A stretch of 38,677 bases of DNA, taken from NCBI GenBank assembly GCA_016292515.1, contig JAEDIJ010000019.1, forward strand, positions 1 to 38,677, given 5' to 3'. Below the pieces are notes generated by a model. That model saw only the letters and a program-made list of their open reading frames with translations. It made no database searches and was not told where the DNA came from. The stretch comes from Victivallaceae bacterium (GTDB taxonomy: Bacteria > Verrucomicrobiota > Lentisphaeria > Victivallales > Victivallaceae). Every line of letters begins with the position of its first letter. The first letter of the stretch is position 1. A program made the position numbers and the translations under genes. Of the stretch, positions 8,517 to 16,908 are shown one piece after another.

Positions 8517-9019
8517 TTCGCCATTTCCTTTTTCTCTTTCCGTTTCGCGCGGGAAGCGCGGTAACGCTTCACCAACGACCGGACAAGGAAGTAGACGGAC
8601 GGCGCCATAATGACGCCCCACAACAATCCGGCGACGAAAAAGGCGGCGATCATTTCTCCGCCCAATGCCGCAAACGCCCTGAAATTGCCGTGTGCCAGCA
8701 TCTGGACAGTCGCATCCTTGATGCCGGCAAAAGTAAGATTTCCGCCGATCAGCCGGTCGCCGATCCAGATCTGGATCGGGTAGATCACGATCGCCGTCGG
8801 CGGCGTCGTGATGAAAGTCCCGGCGATCGCGCCGAATTTGGAGGCTTTCAGCAAAAAGGAAAGCGGGACCGCGACGTACAACTGGCAGAAAACCGGGACG
8901 ACGCAACCGATGAAAACACCGAGCGACCAGCCGCGGGCGATATATTCAGGAGAGCCGTCCCCGCGCACGATTTTAAGGTAAAATCCGCGCAGAGCGTTTT
9001 TCAGACGGGAGAATTTCAC
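8513..9019 (-). CDS. DUF2062 family inner-membrane protein
   Basis: A 168-residue protein with hydrophobic segments at roughly residues 30-60, 65-85 and 110-145 and a strongly basic C-terminus (RASRAKRKEKKEMAK). The segments SPEYIARGWSLGVFIGCVVPV and ITTPPTAIVIYPIQIWIG match DUF2062, a conserved membrane family of unknown biochemical role sometimes fused to glycosyltransferases. The ATG at 9019 lies 21 bases after the lipoprotein stop, and the 3' end overlaps dprA by 4 bases, so the two are translationally coupled. Function is unknown. Confidence 0.85.
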   Translation of the reverse strand: MKFSRLKNALRGFYLKIVRGDGSPEYIARGWSLGVFIGCVVPVFCQLYVAVPLSFLLKASKFGAIAGTFITTPPTAIVIYPIQIWIGDRLIGGNLTFAGIKDATVQMLAHGNFRAFAALGGEMIAAFFVAGLLWGVIMAPSVYFLVRSLVKRYRASRAKRKEKKEMAK

Positions 9020-9040
9020 GGCTTAATTCGCTCCGGGGGT

Positions 9041-9358
9041 CTACCGCAGGTATTTCGGACGCATCCGGTAGTCGTTGTAATAGGCGTTGCCCCACCCGGC
9101 GAGCCGCCCGTCGATGAAAACCAGCGGCATACATTCATCCTCGGTCGTCAACCCGTCCGCCCAAACCGTCCGTTCGTAGTAGAACCAGATGTTGGGACGG
9201 CAGAAAGCCTCCTCGGTCAGAGGTTCGCCCATCACGGCGAGCACTTCCTCCTTGGTCATCCCGACGCGGAGTTTTTTGGAATTTTCCACCGCCGGGTACA
9301 TCAGATGACATCCGGCGATGAAAACGGCGGCAAACATCAGAAAAAGGATCTTTTTCAC
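9041..9358 (-). CDS. Small lipoprotein, SmpA/OmlA-like fold
   Basis: A 105-residue protein starting at a GTG (9358) with a classic lipoprotein signal: KKILFLMFAAVFIAGC, the lipidated cysteine being residue 17. The mature part has KLRVGMTKEEVLAVMGEP, the signature of small SmpA/OmlA (BamE-like) and related lipoprotein domains. The end (VFIDGRLAGWGNAYY) also fits that fold. A longer in-frame extension upstream is arginine-rich and overlaps the rubredoxin gene, so I reject it; the signal peptide decides the start. No strong SD is visible before the GTG. It lies 17 bases after the rubredoxin stop in a four-gene transcript. A BamE role is not claimed, since BamE lacks several of these residues; envelope location is the safe inference. 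Confidence 0.8.
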   Translation of the reverse strand: MKKILFLMFAAVFIAGCHLMYPAVENSKKLRVGMTKEEVLAVMGEPLTEEAFCRPNIWFYYERTVWADGLTTEDECMPLVFIDGRLAGWGNAYYNDYRMRPKYLR

Positions 9359-9375
9359 GATTCGATCACCGGGAA

Positions 9376-9537
9376 CTATTCCATCGGGGAGAAATCGTCT
9401 TTGCCGACGCCGCAGAGCGGGCAAACCCAATCCGCCGGGATATCCTCAAAAGCGGTTCCCGGAGCGATGCCGCCGTCGGGATCACCGACAGCGGGATCAT
9501 AAACATAACCACAGACATTGCAGACGTACTTTTTCAT
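9376..9537 (-). CDS. Rubredoxin
   Basis: A 53-residue one-iron electron carrier. The Fe(SCys)4 ligands are Cys6 and Cys9 (CNVCGY) and Cys39 and Cys42 (CPLCGVGKDDF), with the typical spacing and the WVCPLCG signature. It acts in the cytoplasm, commonly passing electrons to peroxide or oxygen reductases in anaerobes; no partner enzyme is encoded nearby. The ATG at 9537 has AAGGGG about 9 bases upstream and gives exactly the normal rubredoxin length. It is the first gene after a strong minus-strand promoter and leads a transcript that continues into a lipoprotein, DUF2062 and dprA. Confidence 0.96.
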   Translation of the reverse strand: MKKYVCNVCGYVYDPAVGDPDGGIAPGTAFEDIPADWVCPLCGVGKDDFSPME

Positions 9538-9605
9538 TTTATCAACCCCTTGCGTTGCGATGCGCGATCTGTCTCCGCACATCAGATGAAACTTAGTTCA
9601 GTCTA

Positions 9606-9634
9606 AATATAACCGTATCTTTCTCTTTTGTCAA
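9606..9634 (-). promoter_or_regulatory. Promoter of the rubredoxin operon
   Basis: On the minus strand TTGACA (9629-9634), a 17-base spacer and TATATT (9606-9611). The predicted start is near 9599, about 60 bases upstream of the rubredoxin ATG. It is divergent from the queF promoter 43 bases away. Confidence 0.85.
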
Positions 9635-9677
9635 GAGAATTACGAAAAAAAAGCGATTTTGACAACCGAATAAAGGT

Positions 9678-9706
9678 TTGACAGTATCCCCAAAAGATGC
9701 TATATT
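9678..9706 (+). promoter_or_regulatory. Promoter of the queF-argJ-purQ operon
   Basis: TTGACA (9678-9683), a 17-base spacer and TATATT (9701-9706). The predicted start near 9713 leaves a leader of about 35 bases before the queF ATG at 9748, too short for a preQ1 riboswitch plus an expression platform of usual size. Confidence 0.85.
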
Positions 9707-9747
9707 GTATCATTGACAGAAACAACGGTAAAAAACGGCAGGTTTTT

Positions 9748-10194
9748 ATGCAGGATCTCACTCCGGACAGATTCAAGGACTTGACTTTGCTCCACGCGTC
9801 GGAAAAACGCTATCCGAAAACGCCCGGCGAAGCGAAACTTGAAACCTTTGAAAATCTTTATCCCGATCGGGATTATGTGATCGAATTCGATTGCCCCGAG
9901 TACACTTCGCTCTGCCCGGTGACCGGTCAGCCTGATTTCGGTCATCTCAAAGTGCGTTATGTCCCCGACAAACGGTGCATCGAGAGCAAATCGCTCAAAC
10001 TTTATCTTTACAGTTTCCGCAATGCCAACATCTTTCACGAGGAGGCGGTCAACCGTCTGCTCGACGCGGTCGTCGAAGCGTGTGCGCCGCGCCGCGCCGA
10101 AGTGATCGGCAATTTCCGTCCCCGCGGCGGCATCGCGATCAACGTCAAAGCGACCTACGGAGGAAAAATCAATGACGAATCTGCAATGGATTGA
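9748..10194 (+). CDS. queF: NADPH-dependent 7-cyano-7-deazaguanine (preQ0) reductase
   Basis: A 148-residue enzyme that reduces preQ0 to preQ1 in queuosine tRNA modification. It is the short, single-domain (YkvM-type) form. Catalytic residues are all present: Cys56 in SLCPVTGQPDFG forms the thioimide adduct, with Asp63 and Glu98 as partners. The QueF signature ESKSLKLYLYSFRN (79-92), used for NADPH binding, is intact. The ATG at 9748 is preferred because the promoter lies just upstream and an upstream in-frame start would sit inside the -10 region. The SD is weak (CAGG). The 3' end overlaps argJ by 23 bases. FolE, the first enzyme towards preQ0 and folate, is encoded elsewhere in this window in a different transcript. 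Confidence 0.95.
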   Translation: MQDLTPDRFKDLTLLHASEKRYPKTPGEAKLETFENLYPDRDYVIEFDCPEYTSLCPVTGQPDFGHLKVRYVPDKRCIESKSLKLYLYSFRNANIFHEEAVNRLLDAVVEACAPRRAEVIGNFRPRGGIAINVKATYGGKINDESAMD

Positions 10195-11398
10195 CCGCGG
10201 CTCCGTCAGCAGCGTTCCCGGGTTCAAAGCGGCGGGCGTCACCGCCGGATTCAAACGCAGCGGCGCGCCGGATTTTGCGATGATCTTTTCGGAAGTGCCG
10301 TGTAATTTCGCCGGAGTTTTCACCTCCTGCAAATTCGCGGCGGCTCCGGTGCAGTTCGACCGCGCCAAAGTCCTGAAAGGCGGCAAACTGCAAGCGGCGA
10401 TCATCAACAGCGGCATCGCCAACGCCTGCACCGGCAAACAGGGATTGGAAGCGGCAAAGGAAAGCGCGAAACTTGCCGGAAGCGCGTTGAATATCTCCCC
10501 CGACCTCGTCGCCGTCGCTTCGACGGGACGTATCGGAGTGCAGATGCCGATGCCGCTCATCAGACGCGGCATCGAATACGCGGTCGCCGAACTTTCCGAG
10601 AAGGGCGGCGAAAACGCGGCGCGCGCCATTATGACGACCGACACCGTCCCCAAAGCGGCGGCGTTGAAACTGGAAATTTCCGGCAAAGGCGTCACCATCG
10701 GCGCGATGACCAAGGGCGCGGGGATGATCGATCCCTGTTTGGTGAGTCCGCACGCGACGATGCTCTGTTTTATCGCGACCGACGCTGAGATCGACAATGC
10801 CTTGTTGCAGTCGATGCTCGAAAAAAACGCGCAGGATTCTTTCAACCGTATCACGGTCGACGGCGATATGAGCACCAACGACACGGTGATGCTCCTCGCC
10901 AACGGCAAATCGGGTGCGGCGATCCAGCCGGGAACGCCCGAAGCGACGCAGTTTCAACAGGCGTTGCTGCTTGTGATGCAGAATCTCGCGCGCCGGATGG
11001 TCGGCGACGGAGAGGGTTCGACGAAACTTGTGACGATCGAAGTCGTCAACGCCCGTTCGACGCACGATGCCAAGATCGCCGCCGAAGCGGTCGCCAACTC
11101 GCTGCTCTGCAAGACGGCGTGGTTCGGCAACGACCCCAACTGGGGGCGCGTGGTGGCGGCACTCGGTTATTCGGGCGCGGAATTCTGCCCCGACAAATGC
11201 GATGTCTTTTTCGGTTCCATTCCGGTGGTGCTTTCCGGCGGCGATGCCGGCACGCCGGAAGCGGATCTGCTGGATACGGTCAAAGCACCGGAATTCACGA
11301 TCCGCTGCGACTTTCACGACGGCGACTGCTCCTACTGGGTTTGGAGCAGCGATATCTCTTATGAGTATGTAAAAATTAACGCGGATTATCACACCTAA
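10172..11398 (+). CDS. argJ: Glutamate N-acetyltransferase / ornithine acetyltransferase
   Basis: A 408-residue enzyme of arginine synthesis. It moves the acetyl group from N-acetylornithine to glutamate, recycling it; some forms also use acetyl-CoA. ArgJ cleaves itself, and the site is visible: KGAGMIDPCLVSPHATMLCF, where Thr196 after Ala195 becomes the N-terminal nucleophile of the beta subunit. Other family marks are INSGIANACTG (79-88), STGRIG (118-122) and FGNDPNWGR near residue 320. The ATG at 10172 has GGAGG 8 bases upstream inside the queF 3' end, so the two genes overlap by 23 bases. Whether it is mono- or bifunctional cannot be decided from sequence alone. purQ follows after 2 bases. 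Confidence 0.96.
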   Translation: MTNLQWIDRGSVSSVPGFKAAGVTAGFKRSGAPDFAMIFSEVPCNFAGVFTSCKFAAAPVQFDRAKVLKGGKLQAAIINSGIANACTGKQGLEAAKESAKLAGSALNISPDLVAVASTGRIGVQMPMPLIRRGIEYAVAELSEKGGENAARAIMTTDTVPKAAALKLEISGKGVTIGAMTKGAGMIDPCLVSPHATMLCFIATDAEIDNALLQSMLEKNAQDSFNRITVDGDMSTNDTVMLLANGKSGAAIQPGTPEATQFQQALLLVMQNLARRMVGDGEGSTKLVTIEVVNARSTHDAKIAAEAVANSLLCKTAWFGNDPNWGRVVAALGYSGAEFCPDKCDVFFGSIPVVLSGGDAGTPEADLLDTVKAPEFTIRCDFHDGDCSYWVWSSDISYEYVKINADYHT

Positions 11399-11400
11399 TC

Positions 11401-12192
11401 ATGAAAAAATCTGACATCAAAGTGCTGGTCATCACCGGCTTCGGTCTGAACTGCGAAAAAGAGACGGCGGCGGCGTGCAAACTCGTCGGCGCGACTCCCG
11501 AACTTGTCCACCTCAACGACCTCGGCGAAAAACGGACGCTCGATGAATTCCAAATGCTCTGTTTCATCGGCGGGTTTTCTTTCGGCGATCACCTCGGCTC
11601 CGGCACGGTTTTCGCCAACCGCGTCAAGGTGAGACTGCAATCGCAGTTGCAGAAATTCGTCGACGACGGGAAACTGGTCATCGGCATCTGCAACGGTTTT
11701 CAGACGCTCACCCGGCTCGGCATGGTGCCGGCACTCGACGGCAACTACTTCAATCAGACGGTCGCGTTGGCGCACAACGACACGGGGCTTTTCCGCGACG
11801 ACTGGTGCGAACTTGCCGCCGACAAGCAAAGTCCCTGCGTTTTCACCCGCGGCATTGAAAAAATCCGTCTGCCCTTGCGTCACGGCGAAGGCAAATTCGT
11901 CGCCGACGAGGCAACGCTCGACGAATTGGAAAAACGCCATCTCGCGGTCTTGCGTTATGTCGATGCCAACGGTGATCCCGCAACGGAATTCCCGGTCAAT
12001 CCCAACGGCTCGCTCCGTTCGATCGCCGGTATCTGCGACCCGACGGGACGCATTTTCGGTCTTATGCCGCACCCCGAAGCTTTCCTCTCGCCCTACAACG
12101 CGCCCGACTGGACGCGCCGCGGAGCGCAGACCGAAGGCGACGGCGTGGTCTTTTTCCGCAACGCGATCGACTACATCGCGGACAATTTTTAA
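11401..12192 (+). CDS. purQ: Phosphoribosylformylglycinamidine synthase, glutaminase subunit
   Basis: A 263-residue class I glutamine amidotransferase that supplies ammonia to PurL in purine synthesis. The triad is Cys97 in GICNGFQ, His224 and Glu226 in MPHPEAFLSP. The N-terminus (VLVITGFGLNCEKETAAAC) and LRHGEGKF at 159-166 are specific to PurQ rather than GuaA or CarA glutaminases. It is longer than the common 220-230-residue form. The start is 2 bases after the argJ stop with no visible SD, so it is probably translated by coupling. Because this organism has a GMP synthetase without its own glutaminase, I considered a dual role, but the PurQ-specific motifs argue against it. Confidence 0.92.
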   Translation: MKKSDIKVLVITGFGLNCEKETAAACKLVGATPELVHLNDLGEKRTLDEFQMLCFIGGFSFGDHLGSGTVFANRVKVRLQSQLQKFVDDGKLVIGICNGFQTLTRLGMVPALDGNYFNQTVALAHNDTGLFRDDWCELAADKQSPCVFTRGIEKIRLPLRHGEGKFVADEATLDELEKRHLAVLRYVDANGDPATEFPVNPNGSLRSIAGICDPTGRIFGLMPHPEAFLSPYNAPDWTRRGAQTEGDGVVFFRNAIDYIADNF

Positions 12193-12210
12193 CATAAAAG
12201 GAGTTGATCG

Positions 12211-12759
12211 ATGGAAGCAAATACACCGAAACAATTGTTCCGCAGTTTTGTGGCGTACTCCCGCAAGATGCTGATTTTCCGCGGCGTTTTGCTCATTCTT
12301 CTCGGCATACTGGTCTTTTCCAATTTGCCGCAGATATTGAAATGCATCACGATGATCGCGGGAGTGTTGCTCCTCGTGGACGGGATTTTCAACCTGGCGG
12401 GTATCCTTGCGGAAAGAAAATACACGTTTCCCGGCATTTTGAGCGCGGCGGTGCTGATCGTTTTCGGCATCGTGCTGCTGAAACGGCCGCTTGTTTTCGA
12501 CACCTTTTTGCTGATGTTCATCGGCGCGTGGATCCTTTTCAGCGGGATCCAGGAAGTCCTTTTCGGCCTCGGCACGAAAAACATACCTGCGTCGATGCTC
12601 TCCGGAATTCTTTCCTGCATCGTGGGCGGAGTCTTTTTCGCCACGCCGTGGCTCGGATTGGCATCCTACGGCTGGGCGGTCGGCTCGTTGCTCTGCTTTT
12701 CGGGAATTGCAACGGCGGTAACGGGATTTCTCCTCAAAGAGAAAGAGATCGATCAGTAA
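12211..12759 (+). CDS. HdeD-like (DUF308) membrane protein
   Basis: A 182-residue protein with about six hydrophobic helices arranged as repeated pairs, each containing a GILVF/GIVLL-type turn (RGVLLILLGILVFSN, LIVFGIVLLKRP, FSGIQEVLFG). This repeat pattern is typical of the HdeD / DUF308 family, inner-membrane proteins linked to acid resistance in E. coli but of unknown biochemical activity. A good SD (AAAAGGAG, about 7-8 bases upstream) fixes the ATG at 12211. It lies 18 bases after purQ and may be the last gene of that operon. It converges on murG with 3 bases between the stops and no terminator. Confidence 0.82.
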   Translation: MEANTPKQLFRSFVAYSRKMLIFRGVLLILLGILVFSNLPQILKCITMIAGVLLLVDGIFNLAGILAERKYTFPGILSAAVLIVFGIVLLKRPLVFDTFLLMFIGAWILFSGIQEVLFGLGTKNIPASMLSGILSCIVGGVFFATPWLGLASYGWAVGSLLCFSGIATAVTGFLLKEKEIDQ

Positions 12760-12762
12760 ACG

Positions 12763-13854
12763 CTATTTTATTTCCTTGGCGACCGCCGCGAGAAAATCGG
12801 CGGCGGCGCGGGGACGGGCAAGCACTTTCGCATTGTCGGAAGTGCTTTTTCTTTTTTCCTCGTCGTCGAGATAAAATTTCAACCGCGCAAGCAGAGAATC
12901 GGCGGACAATTCATTTTGCAGCAAGACCGTACCGGCACCGCCTTTCTCATAATAGCGGGCGTTATCCGTCTGATGCCCCTCGGCGGCGTAGGGATACGGG
13001 ATCAGGATCGCCGGTTTGCCGAAAAGAGCAAGTTCCGCCACCGTACTGCCGCCGCTGCGTGAAATAACGAGATCCGCCGCAGAAAGAAGACATCCCATTT
13101 CCGAAGTCGTTTCAAGAAGAAGCCGGCGATTGGGCAACTTTTGATAGGCTTCGCGCGCCGCATCCAGTTTGCCGACGCCGGTCAAGTGAACGATTTGAAT
13201 GTCGTTTCTGCCGTATTTTTGGAGCGCGAGGGGAAGTGCCGCATTGATCGCCGCCGCCCCCTGACTGCCGCCGAAAACCAGCAATATCGGCGCGTCGGCG
13301 ACAAAATCCACTCCGAAAAGTTCCCGGATCTTCGCCAGCGCATTTGCGCGCGTCGTTTCCGTCTGACCGATCAATTCCTGCCGTACCGGCATTCCGCATT
13401 CGTAAACAGGACAGCGGCAACCGTTGACCGCGGGGAAAGCGATGCCGAGCATTTTCGCGTAACGGCTCAAAATGCGGTTCGCCTTGCCGATGCGGGCATT
13501 GCCGTCGTGCAGAAACACGGGGATGTGCAGATTTTTTGCCGCAAGCAAAATCGGCAACGAGGCAAACGACCCCATTCCGATCACGGCGTCGGGGCGGTCG
13601 GATTTCATCGTCCGGCGCGCGGTGGCATAGCCTTGAAAAAGCCCTTTCAGGAAACGGAAAAAATGGCGTTTCCAGATCGGCATCGTCGGCAACGCGACCG
13701 CCGATATCCCGTATTTTTCCGCGATCGATTTCTGATTTTCAGCGTGAATGCCGGAGAGCAACAAGCGGGCATTCTCCCTGCCCGCTTCGCGTGCGAGCGC
13801 AAGTCCGGGGAAAAAGTGTCCGCCGGTACCGCCGCAGGAAATGACGATTTTCAT
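12763..13854 (-). CDS. murG: MurG, lipid II-forming GlcNAc transferase
   Basis: A 363-residue membrane-associated GT28 glycosyltransferase that adds GlcNAc from UDP-GlcNAc to lipid I, giving lipid II. The N-terminal Gly-rich loop is GGTGGHFFPGLALA (8-21), with a second G-loop GMGSFASLP near residue 93. The C-terminal donor site has VFGGSQGAAAIN, ISRSGGSTVAELALFGKP and the uracil/sugar-binding PYPYAAEGHQTDNA. These are textbook MurG motifs and the length is normal. Its ATG overlaps the ftsW stop by 4 bases. It is the last gene of the train that also makes its donor sugar (the UAP1-type gene), so product and user are co-expressed. Confidence 0.97.
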   Translation of the reverse strand: MKIVISCGGTGGHFFPGLALAREAGRENARLLLSGIHAENQKSIAEKYGISAVALPTMPIWKRHFFRFLKGLFQGYATARRTMKSDRPDAVIGMGSFASLPILLAAKNLHIPVFLHDGNARIGKANRILSRYAKMLGIAFPAVNGCRCPVYECGMPVRQELIGQTETTRANALAKIRELFGVDFVADAPILLVFGGSQGAAAINAALPLALQKYGRNDIQIVHLTGVGKLDAAREAYQKLPNRRLLLETTSEMGCLLSAADLVISRSGGSTVAELALFGKPAILIPYPYAAEGHQTDNARYYEKGGAGTVLLQNELSADSLLARLKFYLDDEEKRKSTSDNAKVLARPRAAADFLAAVAKEIK

Positions 13855-15023
13855 AGATCCTTGCCTTTGATTTTAGCCCACAAAACCCGGTTGTAATCGG
13901 GGAAGAGCGAATCCAGCGCGATAGCGATCAGAAGTGCCGTCGCAAACATCGACGCCAGCATATTGCTGCCGCCGTAACTGATGAAAGGCGCGGGCATTCC
14001 CTTGGTCGGGATACTGCCGGAGATCACGGCGAGATTGATCGACGCCTGTACGGTGATGTAAAAGAGCAACGCCGCGCCGAGGATCATCCCGGAGCGTTCC
14101 CTCGCGTGCATCGCGATGCGCCACGCGCAAAAGCCGTAGACCGCGAAGCCGACGATCACGGCGAGAATACCGATGAACCCCAGTTCCTCGCCCACGACGG
14201 AAAGGATGAAGTCGGTATGGCACTCCGGCAGATAATCGGCTTTCATCCGGCTGCCGAGAAATCCGAGACCGAGCCAGTCCCCCTCCCCCAAGGCGAGCAG
14301 ACTGAACCAAAGCTGATAGCCTTTGCCGCTTTGCAATTCCTCCGGACGCCAGAAAGTCGTGATGCGGGCAAGCCGCATCGGGTCGAAAAAGTAGATGAAT
14401 ACCGCCCCCGCCGCCGACAGCGACAGCGGGACTCCGATATACCAAAAAGGCAATCCCGCCACAAACAGCGCACCGCAAAACATCGTGCCGATCAGCAACG
14501 TCGTACCGAGGTCGTGACCGATCAGCACGGAAGCCATCACCGCGCCGACGACCACTCCGAGCGGCAGAATGCCGCCGCGCCATTTGAGTCGCGAAAAACT
14601 CATCCAGTTTTCACTGCAATATTTGGCGACAAAGAGCGCGACCGCGACTTTGGCGAATTCCGACGGCTGGATCGAAATCGGTCCGATGCGGATCCAACGG
14701 TATGCTCCGTTGACTTTATGAAAGCAAAGGCAGGAGAGCAAAAGCACGATGCAAAGTCCGATCAGCCAAGGACTTATCGAGATCAGACGGCGGTAGCCGA
14801 CCGCGATGATCGCGCCGCCGCCCAAAAGACCGAGGATCATCCACAGCGCCTGTTTGCGGAAATACTGCAATCCTGCCATACCGTAACTTGCCGAATAGAG
14901 CATCGTCAATCCGAAAAAGATCAGACAGCAGGTGACCATCAGCAGCGCAATAAGGCACGGTAAAACCGAGGAATGATCGGGATCTTCCTCAAATTTCGGT
15001 TTGCTGACGTAACTTTCGATCAT
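13851..15023 (-). CDS. ftsW: FtsW, SEDS-family septal peptidoglycan glycosyltransferase
   Basis: A 390-residue polytopic membrane protein with about ten hydrophobic segments. SEDS proteins polymerise lipid II with a partner class B penicillin-binding protein at the division site. Family motifs are present: GAYRWIRIGPISIQPSEFAK (about 106-125), LIGHDLGTTLL (about 165-175), and near the C-terminus IPTKGMPAPFISYGGSN. The charged N-terminal tail of about 20 residues precedes the first helix. Assignment to FtsW rather than RodA rests on linkage to murG. There are no mur ligase genes, ftsQ or ftsZ beside it, so the usual dcw cluster is broken up here. It starts 11 bases after the UAP1-type gene and overlaps murG by 4 bases. 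Confidence 0.93.
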   Translation of the reverse strand: MIESYVSKPKFEEDPDHSSVLPCLIALLMVTCCLIFFGLTMLYSASYGMAGLQYFRKQALWMILGLLGGGAIIAVGYRRLISISPWLIGLCIVLLLSCLCFHKVNGAYRWIRIGPISIQPSEFAKVAVALFVAKYCSENWMSFSRLKWRGGILPLGVVVGAVMASVLIGHDLGTTLLIGTMFCGALFVAGLPFWYIGVPLSLSAAGAVFIYFFDPMRLARITTFWRPEELQSGKGYQLWFSLLALGEGDWLGLGFLGSRMKADYLPECHTDFILSVVGEELGFIGILAVIVGFAVYGFCAWRIAMHARERSGMILGAALLFYITVQASINLAVISGSIPTKGMPAPFISYGGSNMLASMFATALLIAIALDSLFPDYNRVLWAKIKGKDL

Positions 15024-15034
15024 CGGGGTTTCCC

Positions 15035-16444
15035 CTATTGGATCACGACTTTTTCACCGGGCGCGATCGCGGAAATTTTGCGCTCCGCGACAACGTCCGC
15101 GACATCCGCCGCATCGACGGCGAGTGCGGGATCGATCTCGACCAATGCGCCCGCGCCGATCTCAACTCCGACTGCCGCCAGACGGCGGCAATCGCGGTCG
15201 ACCAGCATCGCGCGGCAACTTTCCACCGAATCGACGCCGGTCGGATTTTTGGTCGGAGCAAAGACTTCCGCGCGGTCGCACTCCAAGACCATCGTCTTTT
15301 CGGCGAGCGGAAGCGCGTCAAAGATGAAAGACTCCAATTTGACGCCGTTGGGCGACTCGGGAGCGGCCGGATTTCCATTCTGATCGATAAAGGGGATCTT
15401 TTTATCGGCGCGGTGCCACGGAAGTTGAAGTTTGCCGCCCGCGGTCAGCGTTTCGACAAAGGTTCGGTCGATCACGTGAATGGCGGGACTTCCGGCAATA
15501 AAGGCGAGCGTGCCGTCCGGCAGCGTCTTTTCCGCAAGTTCCTTGGGAAGATCGCTGTATTCGATGATTTGAAGCCGGTTCCGCGAAACGCAGAAATTGC
15601 CGAGTTTTTCCATCGCGTTGGTCTTGGCGAGCATCACCGCGCTCATCTGGGAACCGGTCAGTCGGTGCAGTCCGATGAATTTCGGATCGACGACGGGAAC
15701 GAGCGGATTGTCGACCTGGAAGTAACTGATCGTATCGACGCCGTCGCGTTTCATCCGGTCGAGCGCGCCGGATTTACGCAACGCGAGCAACGTGCCGCCG
15801 TGGCCGTCGGGCGAAAGCGCGAGCGAATTTTTCGCATTCATCAGCAGTTTGCCGTCATATCCGATCGCCGGCATCGTGCCTTGCGTGAAAAAGAAAACCT
15901 GATCGGCGTCGAGACCGAAGTAGTTGTTCTGCTTGAAAAACGCGACGGTCGCCTCGTGGTTGAGACGGCTCGTCATCAGATACCAGACGATCTTGACGCC
16001 GTATTTTTTCTCGGTGCGGCGGATGCCTCCGGCGAAATAGGCGAAAAGCGGTCTTCCGGAAACGGGACCGATCGGAAACGTGCCTTTGGGACCGTCGAAA
16101 CCGAGCCGCGTCCCCTGCCCTCCCGCGACGGTAAGACAGGCGACCCGTCCGGCGCGGATCAGTTCCTCGCCGCAAGCGACCGCGTCGCGATAAAGTTTTT
16201 TCTGCGCTTCATCGCGCGGCGTCAGCGGATAATAAGGCGCGGGACCGAGATCGTCGGGGATCGCGACACGCGGACGATTCAACACATAGTTTTCAACCAA
16301 TTCCGGCAACGCGGCGAAATCGACTTCTTCAAGTTGAGCGGCGAAATCCGACTGCTCTTTTTCCGACAGCGTGTCAAAGTAACGTAAAAGATGCTGTTGA
16401 TTGGCGGAAGTGATCCGTTCGACCAGCGAATCGTTGAGTTTCAT
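15035..16444 (-). CDS. UAP1-type UDP-N-acetylhexosamine pyrophosphorylase (UDPGP family)
   Basis: A 469-residue nucleotidyltransferase of the eukaryote-like UDPGP superfamily. The UTP-binding signature is VAGGQGTRLGFDGPKGTFPIG near residue 105. Further matches to UDP-GlcNAc pyrophosphorylase are YLMTSRLNHEATVAFF, FFTQGTMPAI, SPDGHGGTLLAL, YFQVDNPLV and, near residue 350, NGVKLESFIFDALPL with the conserved glutamate of the sugar site. The likely reaction is GlcNAc-1-phosphate plus UTP to UDP-GlcNAc; use of GalNAc-1-P or glucose-1-P cannot be excluded. Bacteria usually use bifunctional GlmU, which is not in the window. Placement directly upstream of ftsW and murG argues that it feeds peptidoglycan. 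The ATG at 16444 overlaps the dtd stop by 4 bases. Confidence 0.9.
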   Translation of the reverse strand: MKLNDSLVERITSANQQHLLRYFDTLSEKEQSDFAAQLEEVDFAALPELVENYVLNRPRVAIPDDLGPAPYYPLTPRDEAQKKLYRDAVACGEELIRAGRVACLTVAGGQGTRLGFDGPKGTFPIGPVSGRPLFAYFAGGIRRTEKKYGVKIVWYLMTSRLNHEATVAFFKQNNYFGLDADQVFFFTQGTMPAIGYDGKLLMNAKNSLALSPDGHGGTLLALRKSGALDRMKRDGVDTISYFQVDNPLVPVVDPKFIGLHRLTGSQMSAVMLAKTNAMEKLGNFCVSRNRLQIIEYSDLPKELAEKTLPDGTLAFIAGSPAIHVIDRTFVETLTAGGKLQLPWHRADKKIPFIDQNGNPAAPESPNGVKLESFIFDALPLAEKTMVLECDRAEVFAPTKNPTGVDSVESCRAMLVDRDCRRLAAVGVEIGAGALVEIDPALAVDAADVADVVAERKISAIAPGEKVVIQ

Positions 16445-16908
16445 CTTGATATCCTTTCCTGTTTTTGGGGTAATTCCAACATCAAAGTCACAGGGCCGTC
16501 GTTGACGAGATCGACCTGCATACTCGCTCCGAAACGCCCGGTTTCAACGTGAATGCCGAGTTCTTTCACGGCGGAAATGAATTTTTCATAACAAGGCACG
16601 GCGACATCAGGGTGCGCCGCCGCCGAAAACGAGGGCCGTCTGCCGCTGCCCGCCGTATCGCCGTACAAAGTGAATTGCGAAACAATGAGCGCACTGCCGC
16701 CGACGTCAAGCAAACTTAAATTGAGTTTGCCGTTGTCATCCTTGAAAATCCGCAGACCGGCGCATTTTTTTGCGAGTTTGACCGCATCTTCCGGCGTATC
16801 GCCGTGGGTGACGCCTAAAAAGATCAGCAATCCCCGGTCAATTTTGCCGACACAGACGCCGTCGATATCGACTTGCGCGCGGCGAACTCTCTGCAACAAG
16901 GCTCTCAT
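16441..16908 (-). CDS. dtd: D-aminoacyl-tRNA deacylase
   Basis: A 155-residue cytoplasmic proofreading enzyme that releases D-amino acids (and glycine from mischarged tRNA-Ala) from tRNA. The two diagnostic motifs are present: SQFTLYGDT near residues 77-85 and the cross-subunit NDGPVTLMLE near 135-144, whose Gly-Pro pair enforces chirality. The start MRALLQRVRRAQV is the typical DTD N-terminus. The ATG at 16908 overlaps the folE stop by 4 bases (ATGA), and its own stop overlaps the next gene in the same way. A longer upstream reading is arginine-rich and overlaps folE, so I reject it. Its place in a wall-synthesis train is notable because D-amino acids are wall precursors. Confidence 0.96.
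   Translation of the reverse strand: MRALLQRVRRAQVDIDGVCVGKIDRGLLIFLGVTHGDTPEDAVKLAKKCAGLRIFKDDNGKLNLSLLDVGGSALIVSQFTLYGDTAGSGRRPSFSAAAHPDVAVPCYEKFISAVKELGIHVETGRFGASMQVDLVNDGPVTLMLELPQKQERISR

Noticed and set aside
9707..9747. preQ1 riboswitch before queF
   Set aside because: The leader predicted from the promoter is about 35 bases and I see no aptamer-like stem with an A-rich tail.
11401..12192. PurQ as the missing glutaminase subunit of GMP synthetase
   Set aside because: Its motifs (ITGFGLNCE, HGEGKF, PHPEAFLSP) are those of PurQ, not GuaA glutaminase.
15038..16387. A 449-codon plus-strand open frame
   Set aside because: Antisense shadow of the UAP1-type gene; Arg/Asp/Val-rich with no recognisable domain.
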